Assembly (NCBI RefSeq): GCF_003387155.1
Contig: NZ_QUMT01000001.1
Location: 945,066-1,009,065, forward strand
DNA from: Roseateles depolymerans
GTDB taxonomy: Bacteria; Pseudomonadota; Gammaproteobacteria; Burkholderiales; Burkholderiaceae_C
DNA length: 64,000 bases
Direction of reading: 5' to 3'
The notes below the pieces were generated by a model. The model did no database searches and was not told the DNA's origin. It saw nothing but the letters and a program-made list of their open reading frames with translations. Made by a program: the position numbers and the translations under genes. Within the stretch, counting starts at the first letter, position 1; every line of letters starts with the position of its first letter. Positions 1 through 7,620 of this stretch are shown here, piece by piece.

Positions 1-68
1 AGGACGAAGCTTTTCTGGCCAGCCTGTCCGGCACGGACAAGACCGCCAAGGGCCGGTCCGGGGCTTGA
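1..68 (+). CDS. C-terminal tail of a gene cut by the window edge, probably trmD
   Basis: Frame 3 reads DEAFLASLSGTDKTAKGRSGA and then a TGA at 66-68. Only about 21 residues are visible, too few to identify by sequence. The trmD assignment (tRNA guanine-N1 methyltransferase) rests on position: in most proteobacteria the order is rpsP-rimM-trmD-rplS, and rplS follows here on the same strand. A tail with acidic DEA/FLASL residues and then a short basic end is compatible with betaproteobacterial TrmD tails, but this is inference. Confidence 0.45.
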   Translation, partial: DEAFLASLSGTDKTAKGRSGA

Positions 69-83
69 GCCCTGAAGTCGTTT

Positions 84-116
84 AAAGCGCCCAAAGCGCT
101 TAAAGCGCCGAAAGCC
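84..116. repeat. 9-bp tandem repeat (aaagcgccn), just over three units
   Basis: Units AAAGCGCCC, AAAGCGCTT and AAAGCGCCG follow each other directly and are followed by AAAGCC. The array lies between the stop at 68 and the promoter at 140-167. Its middle (AAGCGCTT) is self-complementary, so it could also fold weakly downstream of the preceding gene. There is no U-tract, so it is not a clear terminator. Confidence 0.6.
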
Positions 117-139
117 ACAACCCACCGGCCTCTTGCTGT

Positions 140-167
140 TTGACGGTCCGGTTTGCGCGTCTATAAT
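140..167 (+). promoter_or_regulatory. sigma70-type promoter ahead of rplS
   Basis: A -35 box TTGACG (140-145) and a perfect -10 box TATAAT (162-167) are separated by 16 bp. Transcription would start near 174 and leave a leader of roughly 195 nt before the rplS start. This is the best sigma70 match I noticed in the window, and it implies that rplS can be transcribed independently of the upstream operon. Apart from this promoter and two short repeats I see nothing in 69-369. Confidence 0.75.
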
Positions 168-232
168 CGCGGGCTTTCCCGATCCTCTGTCCGGCCAGGC
201 TTTCCGAATTCCTCGGGCCTACCAAGGGCGGT

Positions 233-277
233 GTGTGTCTCAAGACCTTGTGTCGCAAGACCGTGTGTCTCAAGACC
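233..277. repeat. 15-bp tandem repeat, three units, in the rplS leader
   Basis: GTGTGTCTCAAGACC at 233-247 is followed by TTGTGTCGCAAGACC (248-262) and again GTGTGTCTCAAGACC (263-277). The repeat lies inside the predicted 5' leader of rplS. It could be a neutral expansion or part of a leader structure; nothing in the sequence decides this. Confidence 0.7.
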
Positions 278-369
278 ACCATCCCCCAGACATGATGCAC
301 CGGGCGTCCAACGCCCCACCATCGTTTCTGACAACGCATTTGCGCGGGCACGATCACTAGGAGTCATTT

Positions 370-723
370 GTGAACCTGATCCAGATCCTCGAGCAAGAAG
401 AAATTGCTCGCCTGAACAAGACCATCCCCGCGTTTGGTCCTGGCGACACCGTGATCGTCAACGTCAACGTCGTGGAAGGTACCCGCAAGCGGGTGCAGGC
501 CTACGAAGGCGTCGTGATTGCCAAGCGCAACCGTGGCCTGAACTCCAACTTCATCGTCCGCAAGATCTCCAGCGGCGAAGGCGTGGAGCGTACGTTCCAG
601 ACCTACAGCCCGCTGATCGCTTCGATCGAAGTCAAGCGCCGCGGTGACGTCCGTCGTGCCAAGCTGTACTACCTGCGTCAGCGTTCGGGCAAGTCGGCAC
701 GTATCAAGGAAAAGCTGGCCTGA
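370..723 (+). CDS. rplS: 50S ribosomal protein L19
   Basis: L19 sits at the interface of the 30S and 50S subunits. The 117-residue product starts [14 protein letters not shown] and contains the family blocks [30 protein letters not shown] and SFRVRKIS-like [15 protein letters not shown], ending in a basic tail (SARIKEKLA). Length is normal for the family. The start is a GTG at 370 with AGGAG at 359-363, spacing 6; no in-frame ATG lies near. The gene is driven by the promoter at 140-167 and ends at the strong hairpin at 816-851. Confidence 0.97.
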   Translation: MNLIQILEQEEIARLNKTIPAFGPGDTVIVNVNVVEGTRKRVQAYEGVVIAKRNRGLNSNFIVRKISSGEGVERTFQTYSPLIASIEVKRRGDVRRAKLYYLRQRSGKSARIKEKLA

Positions 724-815
724 TTGTTGGCCAGATTGCGGGTCGGTTCGCTGGCCTGCTCTTTGGCCGCTGCCGGACCGCTCAGGTCCCCGCAGGACCC
801 GCGCAAAACCGCTCG

Positions 816-851
816 AAACCGCTCCAAGGCCTCGCCTCGGAGCGGTTTTTT
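816..851 (+). terminator. Rho-independent terminator after rplS
   Basis: The arms AAACCGCTCC (816-825) and GGAGCGGTTT (839-848) form a perfect 10-bp stem with a 13-nt loop, and the 3' arm runs into a six-T tract (846-851). It lies 93 bp after the rplS stop and before the start of the NUDIX gene. Confidence 0.9.
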
Positions 852-888
852 CATTCCCGGCATACTGCAGGCGCTCACTGACCTTTCC

Positions 889-1617
889 ATGCCCACGCTG
901 CCGATTCGTCCCGCCATCGAGGAACCCTGGCTGGTGCCCGTCACCGGCACCGATGCCCACCTGCCGGCGGTCCCGGCCGACCGGCTCAGCGCTGAGGCGC
1001 TGCGGGAGCGATTCCTCCGTCCACCGCCCTTTGATCCGGAGATTCCGGGCGACGGCGGCCTGCTGACCGAGCGAGCCCCCACCCAGGCCTCGGTGCTGGT
1101 GCCGCTGGTGCAGCGTCCACAGGGTTTGTCGGTGCTGCTGACGCAGCGCACCGCCCATCTGCGGGACCATGCCGGCCAGATCAGCTTCCCCGGAGGACGG
1201 GCCGAACCCGAGGATGGTTCCCCGGAACGCACCGCGCTGCGCGAGGCCGAAGAAGAAATCGGCCTGCCGGCGCCGCTGGTGGACATCATCGGCCAGTTGC
1301 CGCTGTACCGGACGGTGACGGCCTATGAGGTGACGCCGGTGGTCGCGCTGGTGCAGCCGTCTTTCGATCTGCGGCTGGATACCGGCGAAGTGGCCGAGGC
1401 CTTCGAGGTGCCGCTGTCCTTCTTGATGAATCCGGCCCATCACCGCCGCCACCGCTTCGAATGGGACGGCGGCTCCCGCCAGTTCCTCTCCATGCCCTGG
1501 ACAGGGACAGGTCTTGCAAGCGCCCCCGCTGCCGCGCCGCCCGCCCCGCGCGAATTCTTCATCTGGGGGGCGACGGCCGCCATGCTTCGCAATCTGTATC
1601 GTTTTCTGCTGATCTGA
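889..1617 (+). CDS. CoA pyrophosphatase, NUDIX family (NudL-type)
   Basis: Predicted to hydrolyse CoA or acyl-CoA to 3',5'-ADP and 4'-phosphopantetheine in the cytoplasm. The 242-residue product carries the CoA-pyrophosphatase signature LRDHAGQISFPGGRAEPED directly before the NUDIX helix, whose core is LREAEEEIGL, giving the G-X5-E-X7-RE-X2-EE-X-G pattern with two metal-binding glutamates. I chose the ATG at 889: the open frame extends upstream to 724, but that part runs through the rplS terminator. The Shine-Dalgarno is weak. The next gene follows after 51 bp in the same direction. Confidence 0.88.
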   Translation: MPTLPIRPAIEEPWLVPVTGTDAHLPAVPADRLSAEALRERFLRPPPFDPEIPGDGGLLTERAPTQASVLVPLVQRPQGLSVLLTQRTAHLRDHAGQISFPGGRAEPEDGSPERTALREAEEEIGLPAPLVDIIGQLPLYRTVTAYEVTPVVALVQPSFDLRLDTGEVAEAFEVPLSFLMNPAHHRRHRFEWDGGSRQFLSMPWTGTGLASAPAAAPPAPREFFIWGATAAMLRNLYRFLLI

Positions 1618-1668
1618 TTCCGGTCGAATGCGGCTGGGTTCGCTGGTGTCCCGCTATCATCCCGGGCC

Positions 1669-2658
1669 ATGAACCTCATCGCGGTCTTGCTCGCTCTGAT
1701 TTGCGAGCAGCTCAAGCCTCTGCCGCACGGCAATCCTGTCCATCAGGGCATGATTGCCTGGGTGCGCTGGACGGGGCGCAATTTCGATGCCGGCCGCTCG
1801 CACCATGCGGCGGTGGTCTGGTCCATCACGGTGGTGGGCCCGGCGCTGCTGGTGGGCTTGCTGGCCATGCTGCTGCACCGCTACAGCCTGGTGCTGTCGC
1901 TGGTGCTGGATGTGCTGGTGCTCTACCTGACCCTGGGCTTCCGGCAATTCAGCCACTACTTCACTGACATCCGCGACGCCCTGGAGCGCGGGGACGAGCT
2001 GGAAGCCCGTCGCCTGCTGGCCGAATGGCGCCACCTGGATGCAAGCGAGCTGCCCCGCACCGAGCTGCTGCGGCATGTGCTGGAGCACTCCCTGCTGGCC
2101 GCGCACCGGCATGTGTTCGGCGTGTTCTTCTGGTTCGTGCTGCTGTCGGCGCTGGGCCTGGGCCCGGCCGGTGCAGTGCTCTACCGCATGGCCGAGTTTG
2201 CCGGCCGCTACTGGGCCTTCAAGAGCCGCACGCTGGACGCACCGACCAATGAACGGCTGATGCAGCTGTCACGCCGTTTGTTCGGGCTGATCGATCACGT
2301 GCCGGCCCGCCTGACCGCCACCGGTTTTGCCATCGTTGGCAACTTCGAAGAAGCGGTGAACGGCTGGCGGCGGGACGCTGCGCTGTGGGCGCACAGCAAC
2401 GAAGGCATCATCCTGGCGGCCGCCGCCGGGGCGGTGGGGGTGCAGCTGGGCGGCAGTGCCGCTCCCGGTGTCACGCCGGACCGCAGCAAGACCTTCGATG
2501 CGGGCGGCGACATGGACGCCACCGGCGCTGAGGGCTCTACGGGAGGCCAACCGCCACAGCTGGGCCACCTGCAAAGCGTGGTGGGCCTGGTCTGGCGGTC
2601 GGTGGTGCTGTGGATGCTGCTGATGGGCTTGCTGCGCGCCGCCAACATGCTGGGCTGA
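1669..2658 (+). CDS. CobD/CbiB-family integral membrane protein
   Basis: A 329-residue membrane protein of the CobD/CbiB (adenosylcobinamide-phosphate synthase) and AmpE superfamily. Hydrophobic segments lie at about residues 45-90, 145-175 and at the C-terminus (LWMLLMGLLRAANML). The block LGFRQFSHYFTDIRDALERG resembles the conserved cytoplasmic segment of these proteins. No other cobalamin gene is nearby, so a role in cobinamide synthesis cannot be read from context; in Burkholderiales such stand-alone copies are common and their function is unclear. The gene ends at a convergent hairpin shared with the next gene. Confidence 0.75.
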   Translation: MNLIAVLLALICEQLKPLPHGNPVHQGMIAWVRWTGRNFDAGRSHHAAVVWSITVVGPALLVGLLAMLLHRYSLVLSLVLDVLVLYLTLGFRQFSHYFTDIRDALERGDELEARRLLAEWRHLDASELPRTELLRHVLEHSLLAAHRHVFGVFFWFVLLSALGLGPAGAVLYRMAEFAGRYWAFKSRTLDAPTNERLMQLSRRLFGLIDHVPARLTATGFAIVGNFEEAVNGWRRDAALWAHSNEGIILAAAAGAVGVQLGGSAAPGVTPDRSKTFDAGGDMDATGAEGSTGGQPPQLGHLQSVVGLVWRSVVLWMLLMGLLRAANMLG

Positions 2659-2662
2659 AGCG

Positions 2663-2687
2663 CCCGGCGCCTCAAGCGCCGGGTTTC
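2663..2687. terminator. Hairpin between convergent genes
   Basis: CCCGGCGC (2663-2670), loop CTCAA and GCGCCGGG (2676-2683) form an 8-bp GC stem followed by TTT. It lies between the stop at 2658 and the stop of the opposite-strand SDR gene at 2686. The T-tract is short, so it is a moderate terminator for the + strand. Confidence 0.55.
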
Positions 2688-3546
2688 ATGCCTCCCGCAC
2701 ATCGGCCAGCACCTGCTGGCCGAAGTCGTCTCTGGCGAGCCAGCGCAGCACCTTGCGGGCCGTATCCTGCGCACTGGCCAGTTGGCCCTCCGTCTTGAAC
2801 GCCACGAACCGGTCCCGGTCCGGGAATCCGTCCGAGGCGCCGCTGCGGATGGTGGCCTGCATGTCGGTGTCGATGATCCCCGGCGCCAGCGACACCACCC
2901 GTGCGAACGGCCGCCCCTGCGCCGCCTTCACTGCCTCGTCCAGCGCCATAGCGCGGCTCAGGTTGTCCATGCCGGCCTTGGCGGCGCAGTACACCGCCGA
3001 TCCGGCCATCGCCCGCCGACCCAGGCCCGACGAGATGTTGAGAATGCGGCGATCCCCCGCCCACGTGGCGGTCGCTTCCAGAAAGGCCGCGCTGATCAGC
3101 AGCGTGGCTTCCAGGCCCACCCGCAGCGCACCGGACAGGACCTCCAGCGTGCTGGCCTCCACCGGCCCCGGCGACGGGATCACCCCCGCGTTGTTCACCA
3201 GGTTCACGGCGGCCCAGTCCTGAGGCTGGGTGCGCAGCCAGTCGCCGACATGGCGGGCGATCACCAGCGGCTCGGCCAGGTCGGCCTGCCATTGCTGCAG
3301 CGGGTAGCCGTGCTCGCGGGCGAACTGCTCCAGGGCGTCGCTGCGCCCCCGTGCAATGCCCACCACCTGATGGCCGGCCTGCAGGCACTCACGCGCCAAG
3401 GCTTCCCCCAGCCCGCGGGAGCTGCCGGTGATCAGGGTCAGGGTGCGACCGGCGGCGCTGAGCGTCTCATCGGCCGCGCTGAAGGCCTGCGGCGCCGACG
3501 AGTCGCGGACGGCAGGCGCGGAAGGGGAAGCAAGGGATTCAGCCAT
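2686..3546 (-). CDS. Short-chain dehydrogenase/reductase (SDR family)
   Basis: A 286-residue classical SDR. The dinucleotide-binding motif TGSSRGLG lies near residue 41, NNAG near 117, the catalytic Ser in ISSG and the catalytic pair in YCAAK. An N-terminal extension of about 35 low-complexity residues precedes the Rossmann fold. The arrangement resembles sepiapterin-reductase or benzil-reductase-like SDRs; the substrate cannot be read from sequence. The start has GAGGAG nine bases upstream. It follows the pseudouridine synthase gene by 9 bp and is probably its co-transcribed partner. Confidence 0.85.
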   Translation of the reverse strand: MAESLASPSAPAVRDSSAPQAFSAADETLSAAGRTLTLITGSSRGLGEALARECLQAGHQVVGIARGRSDALEQFAREHGYPLQQWQADLAEPLVIARHVGDWLRTQPQDWAAVNLVNNAGVIPSPGPVEASTLEVLSGALRVGLEATLLISAAFLEATATWAGDRRILNISSGLGRRAMAGSAVYCAAKAGMDNLSRAMALDEAVKAAQGRPFARVVSLAPGIIDTDMQATIRSGASDGFPDRDRFVAFKTEGQLASAQDTARKVLRWLARDDFGQQVLADVREA

Positions 3547-3555
3547 GGAAGCTCC

Positions 3556-4191
3556 TCAAAATTCGACAGGGCAATGAAGGATCAGGGCGCGCTCGCCCAG
3601 CAAGGCCGGCAGCGACAGGTCACGGGCATGCAGCAGCAAGCGCGGCGCCTGCGCCTGCACCGGTGCTGGCGCATACAGCGTGTCGCCCAGGATGGGGTGG
3701 CCGCAGGCCAGCAGATGCACGCGCAGCTGGTGGGAGCGACCGGTGACCGGTTCCAGCCACAGCCGCGTGGTCAGGCCTTGCGGATCGCGCTGCACCACGG
3801 ACACGCGGGTGAGGCTCGGTTTGCCGACCTCGAAGTCCACCTTCTGCCGCGGGCGGTTGGGCCAGTCGGCGATCAAGGGCAGGTCGATGTCGAACCGGTC
3901 CTGATCCACATGGCCACTGACCACCGCTTCATACCGCTTCTCCACCTGCCGCTGCGCAAAGGCGTCGCTGAGCGCGCGCTGCATGGCTTCACCGCGGGCG
4001 AAGACCAGCAGACCCGAGGTCGCCTGGTCCAGCCGGTGCACCACCAGCGCCTCGGGAAACTCGTCGCGCACACGATGCCAGGCGCAGTCCTGCTTGTCTT
4101 CGCCGCGGCCTGGAACGGCCAGCAGGCCGGCCGGTTTGTGGATGATGATGCGCTGTGCGTCCACATGCATCAGGGGGAGGGCGTTGGACAT
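3556..4191 (-). CDS. rluA: RluA-family pseudouridine synthase
   Basis: Isomerises uridine to pseudouridine in structured RNA, probably 23S rRNA and/or tRNA as in RluA. The 211-residue protein has only the catalytic domain and no N-terminal S4 domain, which matches RluA in size. The motif HRLDQATSGLLVFA holds the catalytic Asp, and VTGRSHQLRVHL is the second family block. It is the first gene of a two-gene minus-strand unit with the SDR downstream. It is divergent from the GH109-like gene, with only about 58 bp between the two starts. Confidence 0.85.
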   Translation of the reverse strand: MSNALPLMHVDAQRIIIHKPAGLLAVPGRGEDKQDCAWHRVRDEFPEALVVHRLDQATSGLLVFARGEAMQRALSDAFAQRQVEKRYEAVVSGHVDQDRFDIDLPLIADWPNRPRQKVDFEVGKPSLTRVSVVQRDPQGLTTRLWLEPVTGRSHQLRVHLLACGHPILGDTLYAPAPVQAQAPRLLLHARDLSLPALLGERALILHCPVEF

Positions 4192-4249
4192 GGGGTGATT
4201 GTCGCGGCGACCGTATCATCGCGCGGCACAAGACGCGGAGATGCGCACG

Positions 4250-5656
4250 ATGGATGACCAAGACCGGCCCGACCACCCCGACCGACGCCGCCTGCTGGGC
4301 GGCCTGCTCAGCACCGGCGCCGCCACGGCCCTGGCAGGCTGCGCCTCGGGCGGCCCGCTGGCGCCGCTGCCCACCGGCAACAAGAGCGTGATGGGTCTGA
4401 AGGCGCCGGCGCTGCAGGAAGTGCGTGTCGGGCTCATCGGGGTGGGACAGCGCGGCGCCGAACTGGCGCAGACCTTGTGCCGCATCGAAGGCGCGCGCAT
4501 CACCGCCATTGCCGACATCGACGCCCAGGCCCTGGACAAGACCTTGTCGGTGATCAACCAGGCCCGCGCTCCGCGGCCCGAGGTCATCACCGGCAGCTCC
4601 GGCGCGTGGGAGCGACTGATCGGCCGCGGCGACGTGGATGCGGTGATCATCGCCACCCCCTGGGAGCTGCACACGCCGATGGCGGTGGCGGCGATGAAGT
4701 CTGGCAAGCATGTGTTCATCGAGACCCCGGCGGCGCTGACGATCAACGAAGGCTGGCTCCTGGTGGACACCGCCGAGGCCACCCAGCGCCACTGCATGAT
4801 GCTGGAGAGCTGCTGCTACGGCCGCGAGGAGATGATGCTGCTGAACATGATCCGCCAGGGTCTGTTCGGCGAGCTGGTGCATGCGGAGGGCGCGTATTTC
4901 CATGACCTGCGCCAGCAGCTCAAGGACCTGGCCCGTGGCCCCGGCTCCTGGCGCACGCTGCGCTACGCCCAGCACAACGGCAACCTCTACCCGACCCACG
5001 GGCTCGGCCCGGTGGCGCAGTACTTCAACATCCAGCGGGGCGACCGCTTCGACTACCTGAACTCGCAGAGCTCCAATGCCCGGGGCCTGGCGGCTTATGC
5101 CAGCCGGGAATTGCCGCCCGGCCATCCTCATGCGCGGCTGCCCTACATCACCGGGGATGTGAACACCAGCGTGATCAAGTGTGCCTCTGGCCGCACCATC
5201 TTGCTGCAGCACGACACCAGCACGCCGCGTCCCTACTCGCGGCTGAACACGGTGGTGGGCACCAACGGCGTTTTCAGCGGCTTCCCCGACCGGATCGCCA
5301 TCGAGACGATGGACGGCCGCAAGCTGATGACGGCCACCGGGAAGGACGCTTCGCGCGAATGGGACACCGACATGAAGTCCTGGTTCGACCGCTTCGACCA
5401 TCCGCTGTGGAAGCAGTTGGGGGCTCAGGCGCAGCAGGGCGGCGCGGGGGGCATGGACTTCGTCATGATGTGGCGCGTCATCTACAACCTGCGGCAGGGG
5501 CTGCCGATGGACCAGGATGTGTATGACGCGGCGGCATGGTCGGCGGTGTTGCCGCTGTCCTGCGAGTCGGTGGCCGACCGCGGCAATGCCAAGGACTTCC
5601 CGGACTTCACCCGCGGCCGCTGGAAGACGGCACGCCCGCTCGGCGTGATGGCCTGA
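4250..5656 (+). CDS. Tat-exported Gfo/Idh/MocA-fold protein, glycoside hydrolase family 109 type
   Basis: A 468-residue NAD(P)-dependent oxidoreductase-fold protein. The N-terminus carries a twin-arginine stretch (DRRRLLGG) followed by a lipobox-like LAGC, so export by Tat and lipid anchoring are likely. The NAD site VGLIGVGQRG follows the signal. The region FIETPAALTINEGW and CMMLESCCYGREEMMLLNMI resembles GH109 alpha-N-acetylgalactosaminidases, which use a tightly bound NAD for redox-assisted glycoside cleavage. The actual sugar is unknown. I placed the start at the ATG at 4250 because GGAG ends 9 bases before it; an ATG at 4241 directly abuts the same GGAG. Confidence 0.8.
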   Translation: MDDQDRPDHPDRRRLLGGLLSTGAATALAGCASGGPLAPLPTGNKSVMGLKAPALQEVRVGLIGVGQRGAELAQTLCRIEGARITAIADIDAQALDKTLSVINQARAPRPEVITGSSGAWERLIGRGDVDAVIIATPWELHTPMAVAAMKSGKHVFIETPAALTINEGWLLVDTAEATQRHCMMLESCCYGREEMMLLNMIRQGLFGELVHAEGAYFHDLRQQLKDLARGPGSWRTLRYAQHNGNLYPTHGLGPVAQYFNIQRGDRFDYLNSQSSNARGLAAYASRELPPGHPHARLPYITGDVNTSVIKCASGRTILLQHDTSTPRPYSRLNTVVGTNGVFSGFPDRIAIETMDGRKLMTATGKDASREWDTDMKSWFDRFDHPLWKQLGAQAQQGGAGGMDFVMMWRVIYNLRQGLPMDQDVYDAAAWSAVLPLSCESVADRGNAKDFPDFTRGRWKTARPLGVMA

Positions 5657-5681
5657 TCCCCCGGGGCCCTTGAGGGCCCGC

Positions 5682-6158
5682 TCAGAACTGCTCGATCCAC
5701 CCCGTCTGCACAGCGGACTGCGGATTCGATCCCGCCTTCTGAACCGCTTCCACCGCCTCCTGGGCGCTTTGCCCCAGACGCTTGAGCACACAGGCCGCCA
5801 GGGTGCCGGTGCGGCCCATGCCGGCCGCACAGTGCACCAGGGCCCGGTCGCCCAGCTTCAGGCCGTGGGCCAGTTGTTCCACGCCCTGGCGGAACACCGC
5901 CGCCTCCGACGCCAGCCCGAAATTCAGCATCGGTAGATGCAGCCAGCGAAAGGGCAGCCGCCCTTCCTTGATCGCCTTGAAGTAGAGCGGCGACAGCGAC
6001 TCGACCTCGTCCAGCGGGTTCAGGCACACCACCAGATTGAGGCGATGCAGCCGGGCGCCGTCCAGGAAATCCGGCCAGCGTTCACGGCGTCCGGGCATGG
6101 AGTGCAGCCACAGACGGCCGGGGATGTCGTCAGGAAGGGGGAGGGCACGAAAACTCAT
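5682..6158 (-). CDS. Dual-specificity/tyrosine phosphatase-like protein
   Basis: A 158-residue single-domain protein with a complete phosphate-binding loop HCAAGMGRTG (Cys110, Arg116). The upstream loop that normally supplies the general-acid Asp reads HLPMLNFGLAS, with Asn at the expected Asp position, so activity may be reduced or use another acid. It resembles the CDKN3/KAP-like bacterial DSP group. It is transcribed alone, convergent with the GH109-like gene and divergent from the questin-oxidase operon, so the 27-bp palindrome at 6194 could also affect it. Confidence 0.75.
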   Translation of the reverse strand: MSFRALPLPDDIPGRLWLHSMPGRRERWPDFLDGARLHRLNLVVCLNPLDEVESLSPLYFKAIKEGRLPFRWLHLPMLNFGLASEAAVFRQGVEQLAHGLKLGDRALVHCAAGMGRTGTLAACVLKRLGQSAQEAVEAVQKAGSNPQSAVQTGWIEQF

Positions 6159-6193
6159 GGCGACATTGTCCGGTCTCCCTGTCGCAGTTGGTG

Positions 6194-6220
6194 TTAATAA
6201 ACAAACAGTTTATTTATTAA
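6194..6220. promoter_or_regulatory. 27-bp near-perfect AT-rich palindrome, probable operator
   Basis: The arms TTAATAAA and TTTATTAA flank inner arms AAAC and GTTT around a single central base; only one base pair of the dyad is mismatched. The AT-rich block stands out in very GC-rich surroundings. It lies 35 bp before the divergent phosphatase start side and 71 bp before the ATG of the VOC-questin-oxidase gene. The regulator encoded as third gene of that operon is the obvious candidate to bind it; that link is inference. Confidence 0.65.
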
Positions 6221-6291
6221 CGGCCTTCGGAGAAGATCGGTTCCAGCTTGTCAGTCCGCCCCACTTTGCCTATTTCGCCGAGGAGCCTTTC

Positions 6292-7620
6292 ATGATCACT
6301 GTCCAGGGCATCGACCATCTCGTGCTGCGCGTGCGCGACCTCGCGGCCTCGCTGCATTTCTATGTGGACCTGCTGGGCTGTTCGGTCGAGCGGCGTCAGG
6401 ACGAGATCGGGCTCGTGCAGCTGAGGGCCGGCGCGCAACTGATCGACCTGGTGACGCTGGACGGCCGCATCGGTCGCGCCGGTGGTGCCGGCCCCGGCCG
6501 CGAGGGGCGCAACATGGACCACTTGTGCCTCCGGGTGGACACGCTGGACGAGCCGCGCCTGCGCCGCTGGCTGGAGCGCCAGGGCGTGACGGTGGACAGC
6601 TACGGCTCGCGCTACGGCGCGGACGGGGAGGGGCCCTCGCTGTATCTGTTCGACCCGGACGGCAACGAGCTGGAACTCAAGGGTCCTCCGTGGCCGCAAG
6701 GCCTGCATGAGGCGCTGGACGAAGCGCAGGGCTACGACACTTACTACCCGTCCGGATCCCTGCGTCTGTTCAACCACCTGCCGATGGTGCTGGGCGCGCT
6801 GGGACGCCTGGGGGCGCCGTTGCAAGCCTATCGCCTCCAGCTCGAGCACTGGCGCCGTCTGGGGGTGCCGGCATCGCCGCTGCCCGACCCTCTGCCGACG
6901 CTGGAGGAGGCGCTGCCGCGCCTGCTGCTGTCTGCGGAGCAGGACGCCTTCCATGCGGCCATCCGGCTGGCTTATGCCTTGCAGTCGGGGCATGCCGCGG
7001 AACAGCGAGCGGCCCTGGCGGCGTGGCTGGCCAAAGCGCCGGAAGCGCACGAGGAGGCAGCCCCCCGCACCTTGGACGGCGCGCTGTCCCTGCGCGACAC
7101 CCTGGCCCAGGTGAGGGCGGATGACCGGCTGCCTCTGGAGGCCCGCAGCGGCACGCTGATCGTGACCCGGCTGCAAGCCGCGCAGGCCTTGCCCGGCTTC
7201 AACGATTACGCAGACAGGCCTCGCCTCTCGCTGGACGATCTGGCGGAAGCGTCGCTGGCGATCTATCTGGCGACCCATGACTTCACCGCGCTGCACCTGG
7301 TCACCGGCACCCATGCCTTGCGGGTGCTGATCGAGGCGGCGCAGGCGCGTGAGCTCGACCTGGACCTGCCGCGCATCCTGCGCAACTTCTGGCGGGCCTT
7401 GCTGGCGGCCTACATCGCCCTGCGCCGACCCGAACCCGCCTGGGGCCTGGTGCATGTGGGCCGTGCCGACGAAGCCGACTGGCAACGGGCTCTGCCCGGC
7501 CTCTTCGAGAGCCTGAACGACCATCGCATCAAGCTGGCCGATGCTGCCCGCGAGGAATGGCGGCATCGGGGCTGGCCCGGCTATGCCTTGTGCCTGGAGC
7601 CGCTGGGGGCCGCACAATGA
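6292..7620 (+). CDS. Fusion of a VOC (glyoxalase-like) domain and a questin-oxidase-family domain
   Basis: A 442-residue protein with two unrelated parts. Residues 1-130 form a VOC metalloenzyme-like domain (GIDHLVLRVRDL at the start, DHLCLRVDTL in the middle, LFDPDGNELELKG at the end), which would bind a metal and act on a small organic substrate. The rest resembles the questin oxidase family (DUF4243), with blocks LFNHLPMVLGALGRLGAP, AFHAAIRLAYAL and TALHLVTGTHALR; questin oxidase performs oxidative ring cleavage of an anthraquinone in fungi. The start has GAGGAG 7 bases upstream. It is translationally coupled (ATGA) to an MFS exporter. A role in quinone or polyketide detoxification is inference. 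Confidence 0.75.
   Translation: MITVQGIDHLVLRVRDLAASLHFYVDLLGCSVERRQDEIGLVQLRAGAQLIDLVTLDGRIGRAGGAGPGREGRNMDHLCLRVDTLDEPRLRRWLERQGVTVDSYGSRYGADGEGPSLYLFDPDGNELELKGPPWPQGLHEALDEAQGYDTYYPSGSLRLFNHLPMVLGALGRLGAPLQAYRLQLEHWRRLGVPASPLPDPLPTLEEALPRLLLSAEQDAFHAAIRLAYALQSGHAAEQRAALAAWLAKAPEAHEEAAPRTLDGALSLRDTLAQVRADDRLPLEARSGTLIVTRLQAAQALPGFNDYADRPRLSLDDLAEASLAIYLATHDFTALHLVTGTHALRVLIEAAQARELDLDLPRILRNFWRALLAAYIALRRPEPAWGLVHVGRADEADWQRALPGLFESLNDHRIKLADAAREEWRHRGWPGYALCLEPLGAAQ

Noticed and set aside
5663-5680. GGGCCC-TTGA-GGGCCC hairpin between convergent genes as a terminator
   Set aside because: Each arm is self-palindromic and there is no T-tract on either strand; too weak to list.
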